Made by a program: the position numbers and the translations under genes. DNA of 64,000 nt from Siphonodentalium dalli (Eukaryota; Mollusca; Scaphopoda; Gadilida; Siphonodentaliidae): contig CP136067.1 of the NCBI GenBank assembly GCA_032622095.1, positions 63,374,893 through 63,438,892 on the forward strand. The letters are read 5' to 3'. Positions 60,941-64,000 of the stretch are shown here, piece by piece. The notes below the pieces were generated by a model. It worked only from the letters and a program-made list of their open reading frames with translations, was not told the DNA's origin and searched no databases. Every line of letters starts with the position of its first letter. The stretch's first letter is position 1.

Positions 60941-62818
60941 CTTGAATGATCAAGGAATAATGAAATCTGCTATCAATTCAGTGGCTATATACTGCTTGAC
61001 AGGCTTACAGCAACATATGTTGGGTTGTCGTGAACATCGGACATCAAAGGGTTATTGTTTTAGTAAAATAAACACGCATCTCAATCACCCTTCGTGGAGC
61101 TGATAAGTGTTAATTAAAACATTTATTTGTGACACTCACGACACAGATGCGAACATCTCATCGTGTTTTCAGCATGTCAAAACATTCATGATTAACATTC
61201 ATTACCGCAAAGGGAACAAAGGCGACTCAATAACAACACAAAACAATAGGTCATATTTTATTTTTTATTTTAAACACTTGGGTCTTTGTCTCTGCATCGT
61301 CTGTTTCTTTTTGGGATGGCCGTCACAATTCATCTATACACGGACATGTCTGGGGGAAAAAAAATTTAGAAAAAAAAAAAAAAAATCTCCTAAAATTGAA
61401 GGCGACTTCGATTTCGCCTTAGAGTGACGATAGGCCGAAGTCAGCGACAGTAAGGCGAAAATCTCGCCCGAGTCGCCTTGTGAGCCGAGGCCTGATCGTT
61501 TCGTCTATACAGATTGATATATTGACAAAAAGTTGAAATTAGTATGTGATGATATCGGCTTCTTTTAAATTTTTGGCCGCCAGTTTGGCCGCCATATTGA
61601 CTGTGAGTATCAATTGCCAAACCCTAATGAATACTTCATATCAATATTCCATATCAACATGTAATGGTGGGTAGAAATCGCGAAACAACAACGCCCATCG
61701 TAAGAAAGTAAAGGAATGTAGGCGTGTTTTCAAATTTCGGTCGCCATTTTGGCTGCCATCTTCGATTTGGAAAACCATATCTTGCATGAGATGTAAGGTA
61801 ATTACTTCACCTCAGTATTTCCAACTCAACTGTAAGCATGGGTGGCGTTGTCTCGACAATAATGCCCAATGATGTGAATATGGGGGAATTTCGGTGATTT
61901 TTCAAAATCTGTCCGCCATTGTGGGCACCATTTTGGATTTGGGGGACTTTTATTTGGATATGGAACAAGGAAAGTTATTCACCTAAGTGTTCCCAACTCA
62001 CAATAGTAAGCAGTTGTGGAGTTGTCATGACAATAATGCTCACTGATGTTAAAATCAGCGATTTTTCTATTTCTGGTGGCCATTTTGGATTTGGGTGAAT
62101 ATTCCTCAACTCAGGTATAAGAGGAATCCTAGCACGAGTATCTCCTGCACATATATATGCATGGGTGTTGTTATGATAGCAATAACATTCATTGATTCGA
62201 AACATTACCTCGCGTTATTAACGTAGATTCGGCTTTGACCTCTGGTACCGTCATTTGAGAAAACGTGATATCGGACAAATATATCCCACAATGAATGTAT
62301 ATTATGGTCACCATGTGTTCGCCAATGACTCTTCTATACGATAAATGTATAACATCACGCAACAATATTTTCCCACAGAGACAAACAAAAGTTGGTGAAA
62401 CGTCAGAAAAATAGCATATTTTCACATTTCGGTGGCCATCTTGGCCGCCATAATGGATTATGGTGTCGGATTTTTGGCTAATTTGTAAGGGTTGTATATT
62501 AGCATAACAAATCGAGCGGAAAACAAGACCGCATGTGATATCTATCATCTTTACTATAACGGCGATCAAAGAGACCTGGTGCATATTGTTAACAACCGAA
62601 AAAAAATAGAGGAGACATTAAGAAAGAAAATTAGTGGGGTGAAGTTGAGTCCTGGTGGGGGGGGGGGGGGGGGGGGGGTGTAGAGGTTGACCAATATCTC
62701 CTGGACTATGTATTATGAATAACTTTCATCAATCACCCTATATCATGTTTATCCTGTTTGTTAAATAGCTTGCACTAATGCGTGTCTATATAAGACATAT
62801 CCTTTTCTTACATTTCAG

Positions 62819-62932
62819 AGAACCCATGCGACCCAAATCCATGCGGCCAACACGCTTTTTGTGTTAGAAATGAAGGAAGTCATGCGTGTGTTTGTGATCA
62901 AGGCTATCAAAGCCAGTGTGATGCATGTTATG
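62819..62932 (+). CDS. VWD-C8-TIL-EGF protein, exon H: EGF-like module
   Basis: A phase 1/1 exon of 114 nt encoding NPCDPNPCGQHAFCVRNEGS then HACVCDQGYQSQCDAC. The cysteine spacing is that of an EGF module (C-x4-C-x5-C-x8-C-x1-C-x7-C). It lacks the D-x-D-E calcium motif. Donor GTTAGT at 62933. It has no start codon of its own. Confidence 0.88.
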
Positions 62933-63357
62933 GTTAGTTTATAAACTACATACATCACGCCCTTTGTCACTGGATAACCTGGTGTAATAATTATGTGAGA
63001 GTATGTGTTCTATTCTCCCCATGGCACCAGAGCAACAAGTTTGAAGCTTAGGGCAGGGGTCCTTTGATATTTTTTGTTTATTTTCATAATATATTACAAG
63101 AACTTGGCTTTGCGGGAAATTTATTTCTGAGGAAATGGGCTTTAATTAAAGTACTTTTTGCAAATTAATCATGCACTTAATAGCCTCATCCCTTTCTTGA
63201 ACATCGTTCTTCAAAACTAATATCAATAAAATATGATAGCTTAAAACTAACCTGAGAAACCCGAAATTTGAAAAAAAATGAAAAGTGGATACCAGATAAC
63301 ATGAGATATCAATTATGTGAGAACTATATGATTTTTCTTTGATATTTATTTATTCAG
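62933..63357 (+). other. Intron, no other feature
   Basis: Phase 1 intron between EGF exons; acceptor TTTATTTATTCAG. No repeat was recognised. Confidence 0.7.
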
Positions 63358-63480
63358 ATATTGATGAATGTGATACACATACAGATGAGTGTGACCCCAG
63401 AGCAACATGTACAAATACTGATGGTTCTTATAGGTGCGACTGTTCTGATGGTTACATTGATATTGGAAGAAATTGTGATG
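63358..63480 (+). CDS. VWD-C8-TIL-EGF protein, exon I: calcium-binding EGF
   Basis: A phase 1/1 exon of 123 nt encoding DIDECDTHTDECDPRATCTN then TDGSYRCDCSDGYIDIGRNC. The D-x-D-E-C start, Asn after the third cysteine and GSYRC form the calcium-binding EGF consensus. Such modules stiffen extracellular proteins. Donor GTACGT at 63481. Confidence 0.94.
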
Positions 63481-64000
63481 GTACGTTGAATTTTTATGAG
63501 CTTTCATTTTCCCGTCGGCAGCAAATATTTTTTCCGCTAAAGGGATCCTTCACACTGAAGTATATGGATTATAATCTTGGAAAAGATAAGTTATACACTG
63601 AACTCCATGGTATATACATTTTTATTCACAGAGGAGGGATCTTATGACTATGAGCCAGTATGAAAATGTTATTATTTTGGTACGAAATAGCATAAGTACG
63701 TACGTTTTGAACTTTATGCTGAACGGACATCCAGGCATTGTCGTGAGGTCATGTCATTTAGCTATAGCCTTTAACATCATTGTCAAATCCTCTTTTCATC
63801 ATTTGTGCACAAGATCAGGGAAGTGATATGAGTAACCTTGAACCAGGATGTACAATAATACATTAATGGTTGAATTTACACCTCGCCAAATGTTGTACTT
63901 TGTACTATTGCATTTTATCGTCTGGTTCATTTCTTTTACCCATTCCAAGTTTTTAACTTGTTGCGAATTCATTTCTGGTTTGGGAAACGACACATAATTA
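63481..64000 (+). other. Downstream intron or 3' region
   Basis: No further cysteine-rich exon is visible to the end of the window. A very short exon candidate at 63632-63663 follows a plausible acceptor. Confidence 0.5.
63632..63663 (+). CDS. Possible terminal mini-exon (uncertain)
   Basis: After acceptor TTTTTATTCACAG the phase 1 frame encodes only EGSYDYEPV before TGA at 63661-63663. If used, it would end the protein with an acidic Tyr-rich tail. CCA^GTATGA could alternatively be a donor. The match is short and may be chance. Confidence 0.2.

Larger units (their letters stand above)
57073..61494 (-). mobile_element. hAT element 2, full length, 8-bp duplication
   Basis: 4422 bp with ends CAGGCCTCAGC / GCCGAGGCCTG and the perfect duplication ATCGTTTC at 57065-57072 and 61495-61502. 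It carries a two-exon transposase gene on the minus strand (60940 to 57674). The subterminal left end repeats GGGAGACTTCAGG; the right end repeats GGCGA-type words. It lies in the right palindrome arm, and the left arm shows the uninserted site. Confidence 0.9.
56085..62708 (-). repeat. Right arm of 12-kb palindrome
   Basis: The inverted copy of 50703-55505, ending GACCAATATCTCCTGGACTA at 62708. It is interrupted by hAT 2 (57073-61494) and retains the empty site for the Harbinger-like element. A long poly(G) tract lies at about 62656-62678, opposite a short C run in the left arm (50733-50740), so this tract has expanded. Confidence 0.8.
49155..62818 (+). other. 13.7-kb intron holding a nested palindrome
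   Basis: Phase 1 intron; acceptor TTACATTTCAG ends at 62818. 49155-50702 holds no recognised feature apart from AT-rich sequence; 50703-62708 is the palindrome complex. Confidence 0.75.

Overview
KIND OF GENOME. This is AT-rich animal DNA: long introns with GT/GC-AG borders, one extracellular mosaic gene, and many DNA transposons, Helitrons and non-LTR and LTR retroelement remains. The repeat style (pearl-like tandem monomers of about 160 bp, Helitron-like CTAG ends, ZNF862-like hATs, a copia-type Pol) fits a marine invertebrate such as a hemichordate, mollusc or brachiopod. The sequence alone does not let me name the species. No bacterial features are present. THE HOST GENE. One gene runs on the + strand across almost the whole window. 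Nine exons can be joined by splice sites and intron phase: 5198-5412, 35714-35824, 36655-36828, 38608-38769, 39805-39988, 40630-40880, 48980-49154, 62819-62932 and 63358-63480. They total 1509 nt (503 codons). In order they encode a von Willebrand D domain, a C8 domain, a TIL cysteine knot, a short E-like segment fused to an EGF module, a second EGF and a calcium-binding EGF. This is the architecture of secreted zonadhesin / alpha-tectorin / IgGFc-binding-protein relatives. The gene is open at the 5' end and probably at the 3' end. VWD/C8/TIL junctions are mostly phase 0 and EGF junctions phase 1; one intron (39989-40629) appears to be GC-AG. THE INTRONS. Intron 5413-35713 (30 kb) holds a minisatellite, a pearl-like repeat with a THAP fragment nearby, a copia-type element broken by two MITEs, a Harbinger-type MITE, a perfect 102-bp inverted repeat with a hammerhead-like core, a head-to-tail Helitron array (about 21.7-26.3 kb), and a LINE split by a satellite-bearing element that is itself split. 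Intron 40881-48979 holds a Tigger-like element (TA duplication) and a hAT with a decayed transposase. Intron 49155-62818 holds a 12-kb imperfect palindrome. One arm carries a 2.6-kb PIF/Harbinger-like element (TTA duplication) with a TTAA-flanked MITE inside it. The other arm carries a 4.4-kb hAT (8-bp duplication) whose two-exon transposase gene has a Helitron in its intron. Each arm supplies the empty site for the insertion in the other, so the order of events can be read. HOW IT FITS TOGETHER. The only gene likely to serve the host is the VWD-C8-TIL-EGF gene. The rest is mobile DNA that enlarged its introns while leaving the nine exons readable. I found no clearly new enzymatic system. The strongest unusual structures are the palindrome with reciprocal empty sites, the tandem Helitron array rich in nuclear-receptor half-sites, and the nested copia locus.
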